DNA of 64,000 nt from JAUYQR01 sp050632395 (GTDB lineage Bacteria > Pseudomonadota > Alphaproteobacteria > Rhodobacterales > Rhodobacteraceae): positions 4,030,001 through 4,094,000 of the forward strand of contig NZ_CP192600.1 of NCBI RefSeq assembly GCF_050632395.1. The letters are read 5' to 3'. Positions within the stretch are counted from its first letter, which is position 1, and each line of letters starts with the position of its first letter. The notes below the pieces were generated by a model that was not told the origin of the DNA, searched no databases, and saw only the letters and a program-made list of their open reading frames with translations. This document shows, piece by piece, positions 8,548 through 17,146 of the stretch. The position numbers and the translations under genes were made by a program.

Positions 8548-8979
8548 ATGGAGCTGATGGTGCCTAAGCTTGCAGTCGTTCCGTCGGCAAAGGGGCCGGA
8601 GTCTGAAAAGCTGACGATCAACCTTGGTTTCGTCGACCTTGGGCAGATCGAACTGCTGGTGCAGGAAGGCTTTTACGCCAACCGCAGCGATTTCATCCGC
8701 ACCGCCATTCGAAACCAGATCGACCGCCACGCCGATGTGGTCCGTCAGATCGTAACCCGCAAAAGCGTGGACCTTGGCATCCGCCACATCACCAAGGCAG
8801 ACCTGACGGCCGCCGAGGCCGCGGGCGAGATGCTGGACATCCGCGTGCTGGGCCTTGCGACCATCGCGGCGGATGTAACCCCCGACCTTGCGCGCCGTAG
8901 CATCGGATCACTTTCCGTGCTTGGGGCGTTGCAGGCAGGCAACGACATCAAGGCCGCGCTTGCGGACCGAATGAAATAA
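8548..8979 (+). CDS. CopG-like (ribbon-helix-helix) protein upstream of PHB depolymerase
   Basis: Small protein of 143 aa. Residues about 20-60 read as a ribbon-helix-helix: a strand KLTINLGFVDLGQIELL, then GFYANRSDFIRTAIRNQID. The C-terminal half (ITKADLTAAEAAGEMLDIRV and so on) is not a motif I recognise. The gene ends 15 bases before the depolymerase, so it may control it or another storage-polymer function. The start is uncertain: ATG at 8548 is taken, ATG at 8557 is close behind, and an upstream alternative near 8503 has no good ribosome site. Confidence 0.75.
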   Translation: MELMVPKLAVVPSAKGPESEKLTINLGFVDLGQIELLVQEGFYANRSDFIRTAIRNQIDRHADVVRQIVTRKSVDLGIRHITKADLTAAEAAGEMLDIRVLGLATIAADVTPDLARRSIGSLSVLGALQAGNDIKAALADRMK

Positions 8980-8994
8980 GGACCGAGGCAGGAC

Positions 8995-10155
8995 ATGACC
9001 AGCATTTTCAAACACGGGATCGCCCGTGCGACGGAACTGACACGCTCGGGGAAGCTGATGGAAGCGACGGACCTGATCCAGTCACTGCTGCGCGGTGAAG
9101 ACGCGGCCCCGCTGCCGGACGCGACGCCAAATCAAGGTGTCATAGAGGGCGAATTCACCCGGCTTGACGGATCGGCACCGAAACGGGACCACAAGCCGAA
9201 GCGGCCAGCAACCAAAGGCGCGGCCCGTTCCGGTCTGGGCGAGGCGCTGCGCAAGATTGCCGCTGGCGGGATGCCGGCGCGTGGCCCGCTGGCCGACGCG
9301 GGCCAGATGCCCGCTGGCGCGCAGTTCCATGCGCTGACCCATACGTCCGCAAAGGGCAGTCTTGAATACCGTCTTTATATTCCCGCCGCCAAGGCCACCG
9401 CGCCGATGCCGTTGATCGTCATGCTGCACGGCTGCACCCAGACACCGGAGGATTTCGCCACCGGCACCGGCATGAACGCCTTGGCCGAGGAGTTTGGCGT
9501 GATCGTCGCCTATCCGGCCCAGCCGACGGGCGCCAACGCGCAGAAATGCTGGAACTGGTTCCGCCCCGAAGACCAGAGCCGCGGCAAGGGCGAACCTGCC
9601 CGTTTCGCCGCGCTTGCGAATGAGATTCGTGCCAATCATCAGGTCGATCCGACGCGCATCTACATTGCCGGACTGTCTGCCGGTGCTGCCGCTGCGTTGG
9701 TGACGGCGGCGGCCTATCCCGATGTGTTCAGCGCGGTCGGCGCCCATTCCGGTCTGCCCGCAGGCAGCGCCCGCGACGTGGCTTCGGCGTTTTCCGCGAT
9801 GCGCAGCGGCGGGCAGGGCAGGCCGCACAAGACCTCCGTTCCGACGATCGTGTTTCATGGCACAGCCGACGGCACCGTTCACCCCGGCAACGCCGCAGCC
9901 GTGATCGCGCAAGCCATCGGTGCGATGCCGGCCTTGGAAACCACGGTCGAGACGGGGCGGTCTGACGGTGGTCGGGGGTTCAACAAGACGGTCTATGTCA
10001 CGCAAACCGGGCGCCCGATGGCCGAGTTGTGGGAGATCGACGCAGCGGGCCACGCCTGGGCAGGTGGCGCGCCGGGTGCCAGCTATACAGACCCGTTGGG
10101 CCCGGATGCATCGCGCCACATGCTGCGCTTCTTTCTGGCGCAGGATACGGCCTGA
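8995..10155 (+). CDS. PHB depolymerase family esterase (short-chain PHA depolymerase)
   Basis: Alpha/beta hydrolase of 386 aa that hydrolyses polyhydroxybutyrate-type esters. The catalytic domain (about residues 115-385) has the oxyanion segment MLHGCTQTPEDFA, the nucleophile elbow GLSAGAA, an acid in HGTADGTVHPGNA and the histidine in AAGHAWAGG. The first 100 residues are polar and low in order, and I see no signal peptide, so the protein may act inside the cell despite belonging to the extracellular-type catalytic family. It is convergent with the adaptor gene, and the stop codons abut. Confidence 0.9.
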   Translation: MTSIFKHGIARATELTRSGKLMEATDLIQSLLRGEDAAPLPDATPNQGVIEGEFTRLDGSAPKRDHKPKRPATKGAARSGLGEALRKIAAGGMPARGPLADAGQMPAGAQFHALTHTSAKGSLEYRLYIPAAKATAPMPLIVMLHGCTQTPEDFATGTGMNALAEEFGVIVAYPAQPTGANAQKCWNWFRPEDQSRGKGEPARFAALANEIRANHQVDPTRIYIAGLSAGAAAALVTAAAYPDVFSAVGAHSGLPAGSARDVASAFSAMRSGGQGRPHKTSVPTIVFHGTADGTVHPGNAAAVIAQAIGAMPALETTVETGRSDGGRGFNKTVYVTQTGRPMAELWEIDAAGHAWAGGAPGASYTDPLGPDASRHMLRFFLAQDTA

Positions 10156-11331
10156 CTAGGGCAGCACCCGCACCCGAACGCCGCCAGTGACTGCGTCGCT
10201 TGGGTGCAGCACCACAAGATCGCCCGCCTCCAGACCCTGCAGAACTTGGGCGAAATTGTCGTTGCGTTCGCCGATCACGATGCGGGTCAGCACCGCGCGG
10301 CCGTCCCGCACCAGATAGGCGGCCCAGTCCGACCCATCGCGAAAGAGCGCCCCGACCGGGATGGTCAGCACGTCCTTCCCCTCCCACACGCTCAGTCCGG
10401 CCAGCACCCGAAAGCCGTGTCCGAGCCCCTGCCATGCTTCGGGGTCGCCGCTGAGGGACAGGATCACCTCGACCCGCTGTTCCTCGATGCCAAGGGCGGA
10501 GACCTTGGTTACCGCCGCCGGCTCGATACGTTCCACCCGCGCTTCGAGGTCTGGCCCACCCCAGCCGTAGATGCGCGCCGCTGCCCCCACCGTCGCACGC
10601 ACCGCATCGCGCGACAAAAGCTCCACCGAAATTTCAAGGGCAGCCGGATCGCCGATTTCAATGATCGGCGTGCCGGCCTGCACGACCCGCTCGTCCTCGG
10701 TCACGACGCGCAGGATGCGTCCAGCAACAGGTGTGTTTATCTCGATGCAGCAGGTGTCCTTGCCATCGCCTACGGCCAGAACGGCGCGCGCGCTGTCACG
10801 CTCTCGTTCGCGCACGGCAAGATTGGCCTTGGCGCTGGCAACCGCAGCCTCTGCCGTGCGCTGGGCCAGTATGGCATTGTCCAAAAGCTGTTTCGACAAG
10901 GTCGCGCGGTCAAATAAGGCCTGCGCGCGGTCGGCCTCACTTGCTGCATATTCAAGCGTTGCGTCGGCTTGCGCCAGTTGCGCGCGGGCCAGATCTACAG
11001 AGGCGGTTGCGGCGGCTTCGGCGGCTTCGGCCACCGCGCGCGACCGGCTGTCCAGCAGCGCCGGTGCCGCCGGTCCGATCCGCGCGACCACGTCGCCTGC
11101 CCGCACGGTGTCGCCTGCATGGAGGGCGATGCGCTGCAACTTGCCTGCAATCGGCGCCGATACGGTGAACACCTCGCGGATCTGCGCCTCGCCCTCGGCC
11201 TCGATCTCGACGCTGAGGTCACGGCGCGAGACGGCGGCAGTTTCAACCGCAATGGCCTCGGGCAGGAAGGCCCAGATCAGAAGGGCCAGCACCCCCGCGC
11301 CCACAACGATGAAAGGCAGATAGCGTCGCAT
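10156..11331 (-). CDS. HlyD/RND-type periplasmic adaptor subunit of ABC exporter
   Basis: Membrane-fusion protein, 391 aa. It has one N-terminal anchor helix (residues about 5-25), a split lipoyl/barrel-sandwich domain (VSAPIAGKLQRIALHAGDTV and TPVAGRILRVVTEDERVV), an alanine-rich alpha-hairpin between them (EAAEAAATASVDLARAQLAQ) and a C-terminal beta-barrel. It links the FtsX-like permease to the periplasm or outer membrane. It is the last gene of a three-gene minus-strand operon, starting 3 bases after the permease stop. No outer-membrane channel gene is nearby. The substrate is unknown. Confidence 0.9.
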   Translation of the reverse strand: MRRYLPFIVVGAGVLALLIWAFLPEAIAVETAAVSRRDLSVEIEAEGEAQIREVFTVSAPIAGKLQRIALHAGDTVRAGDVVARIGPAAPALLDSRSRAVAEAAEAAATASVDLARAQLAQADATLEYAASEADRAQALFDRATLSKQLLDNAILAQRTAEAAVASAKANLAVRERERDSARAVLAVGDGKDTCCIEINTPVAGRILRVVTEDERVVQAGTPIIEIGDPAALEISVELLSRDAVRATVGAAARIYGWGGPDLEARVERIEPAAVTKVSALGIEEQRVEVILSLSGDPEAWQGLGHGFRVLAGLSVWEGKDVLTIPVGALFRDGSDWAAYLVRDGRAVLTRIVIGERNDNFAQVLQGLEAGDLVVLHPSDAVTGGVRVRVLP

Positions 11332-11334
11332 GGC

Positions 11335-13701
11335 TCACTCCCGCGTTTTCAGAACGGCGATCATGTCAAGGCGGTTGATCCGGCCGCGCACCGCGACGCC
11401 GGACAAAAGCGCCGCCCCGATGACGATCAGACTGGCAGTCGCATAGACCTCGCGCCCCATCACGAACGGCACCCGGTAAAGGTCGGACGAGAACGCCGCG
11501 ACCATCGCCAGCCCGATGCCATGCCCGATCAGCCAGCCCAAGGGCTGCGCCACGAGGACGACCGCGGCCAACTCTCCCAGGATCACGCCCGACACCTCGG
11601 CTTGCGTGAAGCCAAGCACCCTGAGGCTGGCAAGTTCGCGCCCCTGTTCCGACAACGCGATGCGCGAGAAATTGTAGACCACGCCCACCGCGATGATCCC
11701 GGCCAAGGTGACATAGACGGTGATCATCACCGTGATGTTTTCTGCCAGCGTCTCGCGGAACCGCGACACGGTCAGGTCGGTCACGTTCATGAAACCGGTT
11801 TTCGGCGCCTGCCGCGCGGCGACAAAGAACGCATCCTGCCCGGCCGGATCAAGGATGACGTTGACGCCCGAAATCAGCGCGCCGTCGCCCATCGCCCGGT
11901 TCAGCGCGCCCATCTCCATCGCCGCGCCAAGCCCGACATAGCCGACCGAAATTCCGCTCACCGGCAGTTGCACGACGTTGCGGCGGCCTTCCAGAAACTC
12001 CACCGTCACCAGATCGCCGCGCGACACGTTCAACGCATTGGCCAACGCTTCACTGACGATCAGCCCCGCGCCGGGCATCGCCATTGGCACAAGGTCGGGC
12101 GACAGCGCACGCGACAGGCGCGCGCTTGCTGGCCGGCCTTCGATGGCCAGCCTCTTTGACCGCGCGCCGTGCGACAGCCGCGCGCTGGCAACGCGGAACG
12201 GCTCGGCTGCCATCACGCCGGGCATCTGGCGCACGTCCTGCACCGCCGATGCCGGTTCCGCCCCGACAAAGGCGATCTTCACGTCCTGCCGTTCCGCGCG
12301 CGAAAAGGTCACGTCGATCATGTGGTCGATCGATCCGAAAGACCACAGCGACGCGACCAGGATCGCCACCGCCATCGCCACCCCGATGATGCTGGACAGG
12401 CTGCGCATCGGCCAGCGCAACAGGTGCCGCGCGATCATCCGCCCGGTCTGGCGCAACGGCACCAGTCGCGCGATCAACCCCGTCCTGCGGCGAAAATCGG
12501 CAGGGGCCGGGGGAGCCATCGCCACTGCGGGGGCCAGCCTCAGCACCCCCCGTACCGTTTGCAGCGCCCCCCCGATCGCGGCGGCAAGGGTGATTGCTGC
12601 GGCCAATACATAGATCTGCGGGTCGCGGGTGAAGACGAGGAACGGGAACGAGAAGAACCGCGCGTAAAGCTGCGCCATGCCGGCACCAAGCCATGCGCCC
12701 GCGACAAAGCCGATCAGGCAGCCGATCACCGCGATGCACAACACAAACTCAAGGTAGTGCCCCGCGATGCTGCCCGACGAATAGCCAAGCGCCTTCAAAA
12801 GCCCGATCTGCTCGCGTTCCAGCGCCACCAGGCGCGACAGGGTCATGTGCACCAGCATTGCTGCGACCAGAAGGAAGATCGGCGGCAGCACCTTCACCAT
12901 TGCGCCAAGCTGCTTCAACTCGGCATCCAGAAACGCGTGCGAGATCTGTTCGCTCCGCCCTGTCGCCCCGTTGCCGCCATAGGGCGCGGTCAGCCGGTCC
13001 AGCGCCTCGATCACTCGCGCTTCAGAGGTGCCGGGGGCCAGCCGCAGCACAATGTTGGAAAACGCGCCGTCAAGGTCATAGGCCGCCTCCAGCGTGGCGC
13101 GCGGCAGCCAGGCGATGCCGAAGCGGCGGGGGTCGGGCATCATCTCGCCGGGGCCAAGCGCGTAGATGAATTCTGGCGACAGCGCGATCCCGGTAACCAC
13201 AAGGTCGCGCCGCTTGCCGTTCATGATTACCGGCACCGTCGTTCCCGGCTGCAACCGGTGCGCGGCGGCAAACCCCTCGGAGACCACGATCTCGTCCGAG
13301 GCCAGCGGTTCGGGCAGCCGCCCCTGCCGCAGGTGCAGCCGGTTCAACCCGGCGTCAGGGTTTACCGGCAGCGAGACCAGAAGGATCGACGCGGGTTCGA
13401 CCATGTCGGGAAATTCCGGCCTTCCCAGCTTGACGATCCGCGCCTCGGCCTGCAGCACCCCGTCGATTGCCGCCACGTCGCCCAGCAGCGCCAGAGGCGC
13501 GCGCGTCAGGTCGGCGAACACATCGGCAAAGCGGTAGTCCGCGTAATACCGCGCCCGGGTTTCGGAAAGCGAGGCATGTGCGCCGTTGCCAAGGATCATC
13601 GTCGCGACCCCCGCCGCCAGCACCAGCGCAATCGCCAGCACCTGCGCCCATAGCCGGCCAAGATCGCGCAAAACCTTGCGGCGCAGGGGGGCGATCACCA
13701 T
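11335..13701 (-). CDS. ABC transporter permease, FtsX-like (duplicated) exporter type
   Basis: Large permease, 788 aa. An N-terminal membrane helix (ILAIALVLAAGVATMILG region) is followed by a periplasmic domain, then helices near 275-395 and a short linker. A second anchor (about 430-455), another periplasmic domain and three C-terminal helices (about 660-780) follow. This repeated FtsX arrangement is typical of LolCE/MacB-like type VII exporters, not importers. The ATG overlaps the ATPase gene by 7 bases. It likely exports a lipophilic compound or lipid with the adjacent adaptor. Confidence 0.9.
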   Translation of the reverse strand: MVIAPLRRKVLRDLGRLWAQVLAIALVLAAGVATMILGNGAHASLSETRARYYADYRFADVFADLTRAPLALLGDVAAIDGVLQAEARIVKLGRPEFPDMVEPASILLVSLPVNPDAGLNRLHLRQGRLPEPLASDEIVVSEGFAAAHRLQPGTTVPVIMNGKRRDLVVTGIALSPEFIYALGPGEMMPDPRRFGIAWLPRATLEAAYDLDGAFSNIVLRLAPGTSEARVIEALDRLTAPYGGNGATGRSEQISHAFLDAELKQLGAMVKVLPPIFLLVAAMLVHMTLSRLVALEREQIGLLKALGYSSGSIAGHYLEFVLCIAVIGCLIGFVAGAWLGAGMAQLYARFFSFPFLVFTRDPQIYVLAAAITLAAAIGGALQTVRGVLRLAPAVAMAPPAPADFRRRTGLIARLVPLRQTGRMIARHLLRWPMRSLSSIIGVAMAVAILVASLWSFGSIDHMIDVTFSRAERQDVKIAFVGAEPASAVQDVRQMPGVMAAEPFRVASARLSHGARSKRLAIEGRPASARLSRALSPDLVPMAMPGAGLIVSEALANALNVSRGDLVTVEFLEGRRNVVQLPVSGISVGYVGLGAAMEMGALNRAMGDGALISGVNVILDPAGQDAFFVAARQAPKTGFMNVTDLTVSRFRETLAENITVMITVYVTLAGIIAVGVVYNFSRIALSEQGRELASLRVLGFTQAEVSGVILGELAAVVLVAQPLGWLIGHGIGLAMVAAFSSDLYRVPFVMGREVYATASLIVIGAALLSGVAVRGRINRLDMIAVLKTRE

Positions 13702-14411
13702 GACACTTGGTCCGGGCGCTTGCGGGTGGAGTTTACCGCGGTTTCCACGATCCGGCCGTCGGCAAACCGCAAGGTGCGGTCAGAAATGTCGCGGATTGCC
13801 GCGTTGTGGGTGATGACCAGCGTGGTCGCACCCACGGCCCGGTTCACTTCGGTCAACGCCTCCAGCACGCGCACGCCGGTGGCGCTGTCCAGCGCCCCGG
13901 TCGGCTCGTCGCAGAACAAGAGTTCCGGCCGTTTGGCGATGGCGCGGGCAATCGCGACGCGTTGCTGTTCGCCGCCTGAAAGCTGTGCCGGAAAGTGATC
14001 TTGCCGCGCCGATAGCCCCACCAGATCAAGCGCGTCACCCGGTTTCATCGGATTGCGCGCGATTTCCGTCACCAGCGCCACGTTTTCCAGCGCGGTCAGG
14101 CTTGGAACCAGATTGTAGAACTGGAACACGAAGCCCACGTGATCGCGCCGGTATTGAGTCAAACCGCGCTCGTCCAGCTCGGTCAGTTCGTGGTCGCGAA
14201 ACTGTACCCGACCCGCCGAGGCCGTATCCAACCCGCCAAGGATATTGAGAAACGTTGACTTGCCCGAGCCCGATGGCCCGAGGATCACCACGAATTCGCC
14301 CCGCACGGCGGCAAAATCCACGCCCCGCAAGGCGTGCACCTCTACCGGCCCGTTGCGGTAAACCTTGGTCAGGCCGCTTGCGCGGATGACGATGTCTGGG
14401 TCGTCGGGCAT
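13695..14411 (-). CDS. ABC transporter ATP-binding protein (LolD/MacB-like)
   Basis: ATPase of the exporter, 238 aa. Walker A is GPSGSGKST, the signature LSGGEQQRVAIARAIAKRP, Walker B LLFCDEPTGALDSATG, and the H-loop VITHNAAIRD. The TGALD after Walker B is the hallmark of the LolD/MacB/FtsE exporter branch. It is the first gene of the operon ATPase-permease-adaptor. A candidate FNR box is centred about 60 bases before its start. Confidence 0.93.
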   Translation of the reverse strand: MPDDPDIVIRASGLTKVYRNGPVEVHALRGVDFAAVRGEFVVILGPSGSGKSTFLNILGGLDTASAGRVQFRDHELTELDERGLTQYRRDHVGFVFQFYNLVPSLTALENVALVTEIARNPMKPGDALDLVGLSARQDHFPAQLSGGEQQRVAIARAIAKRPELLFCDEPTGALDSATGVRVLEALTEVNRAVGATTLVITHNAAIRDISDRTLRFADGRIVETAVNSTRKRPDQVSW

Positions 14412-14463
14412 CGGGGCTTTCCGTCAGGAACCGCCACAGTATCCGATCCGCCGTGCCCGGCCC

Positions 14464-14477
14464 TTGACGCAGGTCAA
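14464..14477. promoter_or_regulatory. candidate FNR/CRP-family box upstream of the ABC exporter operon
   Basis: TTGACgcagGTCAA is a perfect dyad, 5+4+5, extended by one more base pair on each side (C...G). It matches the FNR/FnrL consensus TTGAT-N4-ATCAA except for the symmetric T-to-C change. It lies 53 bases upstream of the ATPase start and just outside the stop of the aldolase gene. It could equally bind another CRP/FNR-family protein such as DnrE or NnrR. Confidence 0.45.
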
Positions 14478-14482
14478 GTCTG

Positions 14483-15322
14483 TCAGGCCCGCCCGCTGGC
14501 GCCCAGCCCGCGCATCACCGTGCGCGCGGCGGCCATCACCGGCGCTTCGGTTTCACGCAATATGGCAATGCGATCGAAACGTGTCGGATCGCGTGCCACC
14601 GCTTCGCGCAGTGCGGCGCCAAAGGCCATTCGCAACTCGGTGCCGATGTTGAACTTGGCAATCCTGCTGCTCGCGGCCAGCATCGCACGGTCAGCCAACG
14701 GCACACCCGACCCACCGTGAATGACCAAGGACACCTCGGTCACCGCCTCGATCGCCCTGAGGCGCGCGATGTCCAGCGCGCGGCCCGGGCCGGTTTGCAG
14801 GTGTAGGTTGCCGACCGAAACCGCCATCGCGTCCACCCCCGTTTCACGGGCAAAGCGCGCGGCTTCTTCGGGGTCTGTCCCCGCCGACTGCTCGCCACCC
14901 GCATAGCCCACGAAGCCGATCTCGCCCTCGCAGGACACCCCCGCCGCATGGGCAAGACGGGCCACCGCAGCCGTCGCCGCGATGTTCTCCTCCAACGGCA
15001 GGCGCGAGCCGTCGAACATCAGCGAGGTGAACCCCGCATCCAGCGCGGCGCGGCATTCGTCCAGCGACGTGCCGTGGTCCAGGTGCGCCACAACAGGCAC
15101 CGAGGCGTTGGCCGCCAGATGCCGGAACATCGCGCCCAGCACGGGCAGCGGTGTATGCGCCCGGCAGCCCGGCCCGGCTTGCAGGATCACCGGCGCGCGC
15201 TCGGCCTCGGCGGCGGCCACATAGGCGCGCATATCTTCCCAGCCAAGGCAGACCAGCCCCGGCACCGCGTAGCCCCCGGCCAAGGCTGGCCGCAACACAT
15301 CGGCAAGGGTGGCCAGCGTCAT
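14483..15322 (-). CDS. iolJ: class II fructose-bisphosphate aldolase family protein, inositol cluster (IolJ-like)
   Basis: Zinc aldolase, 279 aa. In an iol cluster it is expected to cleave 2-deoxy-5-keto-gluconate 6-phosphate to dihydroxyacetone phosphate and malonate semialdehyde. Zinc and active-site motifs are AHLDHGTS, SCEGEIGFVG, LVIHGGSGVP and KFNIGTELR. It begins inside the iolB stop (ATGA overlap) and is the last gene of iolD-iolC-iolB-iolJ. A generic fructose-bisphosphate aldolase role is the alternative; the context favours inositol breakdown. Confidence 0.82.
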   Translation of the reverse strand: MTLATLADVLRPALAGGYAVPGLVCLGWEDMRAYVAAAEAERAPVILQAGPGCRAHTPLPVLGAMFRHLAANASVPVVAHLDHGTSLDECRAALDAGFTSLMFDGSRLPLEENIAATAAVARLAHAAGVSCEGEIGFVGYAGGEQSAGTDPEEAARFARETGVDAMAVSVGNLHLQTGPGRALDIARLRAIEAVTEVSLVIHGGSGVPLADRAMLAASSRIAKFNIGTELRMAFGAALREAVARDPTRFDRIAILRETEAPVMAAARTVMRGLGASGRA

Positions 15323-16158
15323 TTGAACTTGGCCACCATGTCCATGATCCCCGGGATGGTATGAAGCTGCGCGGCGTGAGTTGGCTGGAAATGCTGCTTC
15401 AGGCTGCGCTGGCTAAGTCCGCCGAGGATGGTGAAATAATACATCTCATACCCCGGCAGCACGCAGCAGGGGTGGTAGCCGTTGTCGATCAGCACGGTGG
15501 AGCGGTTCATGATGTGATAGGCGTCACCAGGTTGGTTATCCACCCGCTGCAGCATCTGCAGGCCCGAGCCGTAGTCGGGCCGGAAGCGGAAGTTGTAGCA
15601 TTCGTCATGCCGGGTTTCTTCGGGCAAGCGGTCCGTGTCGTGCTTGTGACTTGGAAACCCCGACCAGCCGCCTGCACCCACGGTGAACAGCTCCGATACC
15701 AGCAGGCGGCCGACGCGGTCGTGGTAGGCGGCACCGAGGATATGCTTGATCTTGCGGTGCGTCTTGGTGTCATCCGAGCCGTATTGCACACGGTCGATTT
15801 CCGCCGCCCGCACGGCGAACGGTCGCAACGTCTCGGCGAACTTGGCGCCGGCGATGAACACCTCGGTCTCGGTCAGCGCGGTGATCCGCGCGCCGCTGCC
15901 AGATGGCACGTAAACCCCTTCCGGCTCGCCGTCCCAGACGTCGACACCCCTGTTCCCGATGGCGGCGAAGGTCTCGCCCATCGTTTCCACTGTCACCGTG
16001 CCGGTGGCGGGCACCACGCAGGTTTCATACCCCGGCACGCGGTAATCGAAATGCTCGCCTGCGCGCAGCCGTACAATGTTGAAATAGACCAGCGGCACAT
16101 GCGCGTCATCCACATCGACGATGGGCCGGTTCTGGTTGTCGTGGGGGGCGATGTGCAT
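15319..16158 (-). CDS. iolB: 5-deoxy-glucuronate isomerase
   Basis: Converts 5-deoxy-glucuronate to 2-deoxy-5-keto-gluconate; 279 aa. The double-cupin protein shows the family strings WSGFPSHKHDTDRLPEETRHDE, here split as GGWSGFPSHKHD and EETRHDECYNFRF, plus DNGYHPCCVLPGYEMYY. The metal-binding His/Glu residues are in these two motifs. I use the ATG at 16158, preceded by GAGAGGA; the frame is open further upstream without a site. It lies between iolC and the aldolase. Confidence 0.95.
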   Translation of the reverse strand: MHIAPHDNQNRPIVDVDDAHVPLVYFNIVRLRAGEHFDYRVPGYETCVVPATGTVTVETMGETFAAIGNRGVDVWDGEPEGVYVPSGSGARITALTETEVFIAGAKFAETLRPFAVRAAEIDRVQYGSDDTKTHRKIKHILGAAYHDRVGRLLVSELFTVGAGGWSGFPSHKHDTDRLPEETRHDECYNFRFRPDYGSGLQMLQRVDNQPGDAYHIMNRSTVLIDNGYHPCCVLPGYEMYYFTILGGLSQRSLKQHFQPTHAAQLHTIPGIMDMVAKFK

Positions 16159-16168
16159 CTGCGTCCTC

Positions 16169-17146
16169 TCAGGCCGTGGGGCCGGTGTGATCGGCAAGGA
16201 AAGTGTCAAGTTCGGCAATGCTGGGCATCGCCGGGGCGCAGCCGACACGCGCGACAACCATCGCGGCGGCGGCTGATCCGCGCAAGACGGCTTGCCTGAC
16301 CGGCATGCCCCGCGCCAACGCCGCGATCAGCGCGCCCAGAAAACTGTCGCCCGCGCCGGTAGGCTTCAACGCCTCGGTCCGGTAGATGCCGGTCTGGAAC
16401 TCGCCCTCGGGCGCCAGGGTGATCGCACCCTTCTCGCCCATCTTGTAGACCACCAGTCCCGCCCCGCCGCGCACCAGATCGCGCGCCTTGTCGAGCCCCC
16501 GGTCAAGGTGGCCGGCCATGAAGCCGAACTCCACGTCATTGCCGACGATCACGTCACACAGCGCCCCGGCGCGGGAGTAGACTTCCTCTGCCACCGCTGG
16601 CGAAGGCCAGGAGTAGGGCCGGTAGTCGATGTCAAAGATAAGCGGCACCCCCGCAGCCCGCGCCAGATCGAAGGCCCGGAACGCAGCACTGCGCGAAGGG
16701 TCCGCCGCCAGCACCGTACCGGTGGTGATCAGCGCCGAAAAGCCGGTGAAATCCACCGCTTCCACATCAGGCACCGTCATCGCGAAATCGGCAGCGTTGT
16801 TGCGATAGATCACCGATTGGCAGTTCTCCAGCCGGGTCTCCACCACCGCCAGCGAGTTTCGCGCTTCGCCCGCAACGCTGCGCACATGAGTTCGCTCGAC
16901 ACCGTAGGCGTCCAGCTGGTTCAGACAGAACCGCCCCACCGCATCGTCCGACACGCAGGTCAGTAGTGCCGCGCGGCAGCCCTGTCGCACCAGGGCCACC
17001 GAGATATTGGCCGACGATCCCCCCAGAGCGGTGGTGAACCGCGTGGCCTCCTCGACCCGCGTTCCCGGTGGATCGGCGTAAAGGTCCATCCCCGCCCGCC
17101 CGATCACCAGAAACCTGCCGCCAGCGAGGCGCGAAAGGTCGGACAT
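16169..17146 (-). CDS. iolC: 5-dehydro-2-deoxygluconokinase
   Basis: PfkB-family sugar kinase, 325 aa, that phosphorylates 2-deoxy-5-keto-gluconate. N-terminal motif GRAGMDLYADPPG is typical of IolC. TALGGSSANISVALVRQGC is the substrate/lid region, and LKPTGAGDSFLGALIAAL the catalytic Asp/anion hole. The ATG overlaps the iolD stop by one base. An open frame continues upstream inside iolD but is not the gene. Confidence 0.94.
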   Translation of the reverse strand: MSDLSRLAGGRFLVIGRAGMDLYADPPGTRVEEATRFTTALGGSSANISVALVRQGCRAALLTCVSDDAVGRFCLNQLDAYGVERTHVRSVAGEARNSLAVVETRLENCQSVIYRNNAADFAMTVPDVEAVDFTGFSALITTGTVLAADPSRSAAFRAFDLARAAGVPLIFDIDYRPYSWPSPAVAEEVYSRAGALCDVIVGNDVEFGFMAGHLDRGLDKARDLVRGGAGLVVYKMGEKGAITLAPEGEFQTGIYRTEALKPTGAGDSFLGALIAALARGMPVRQAVLRGSAAAAMVVARVGCAPAMPSIAELDTFLADHTGPTA

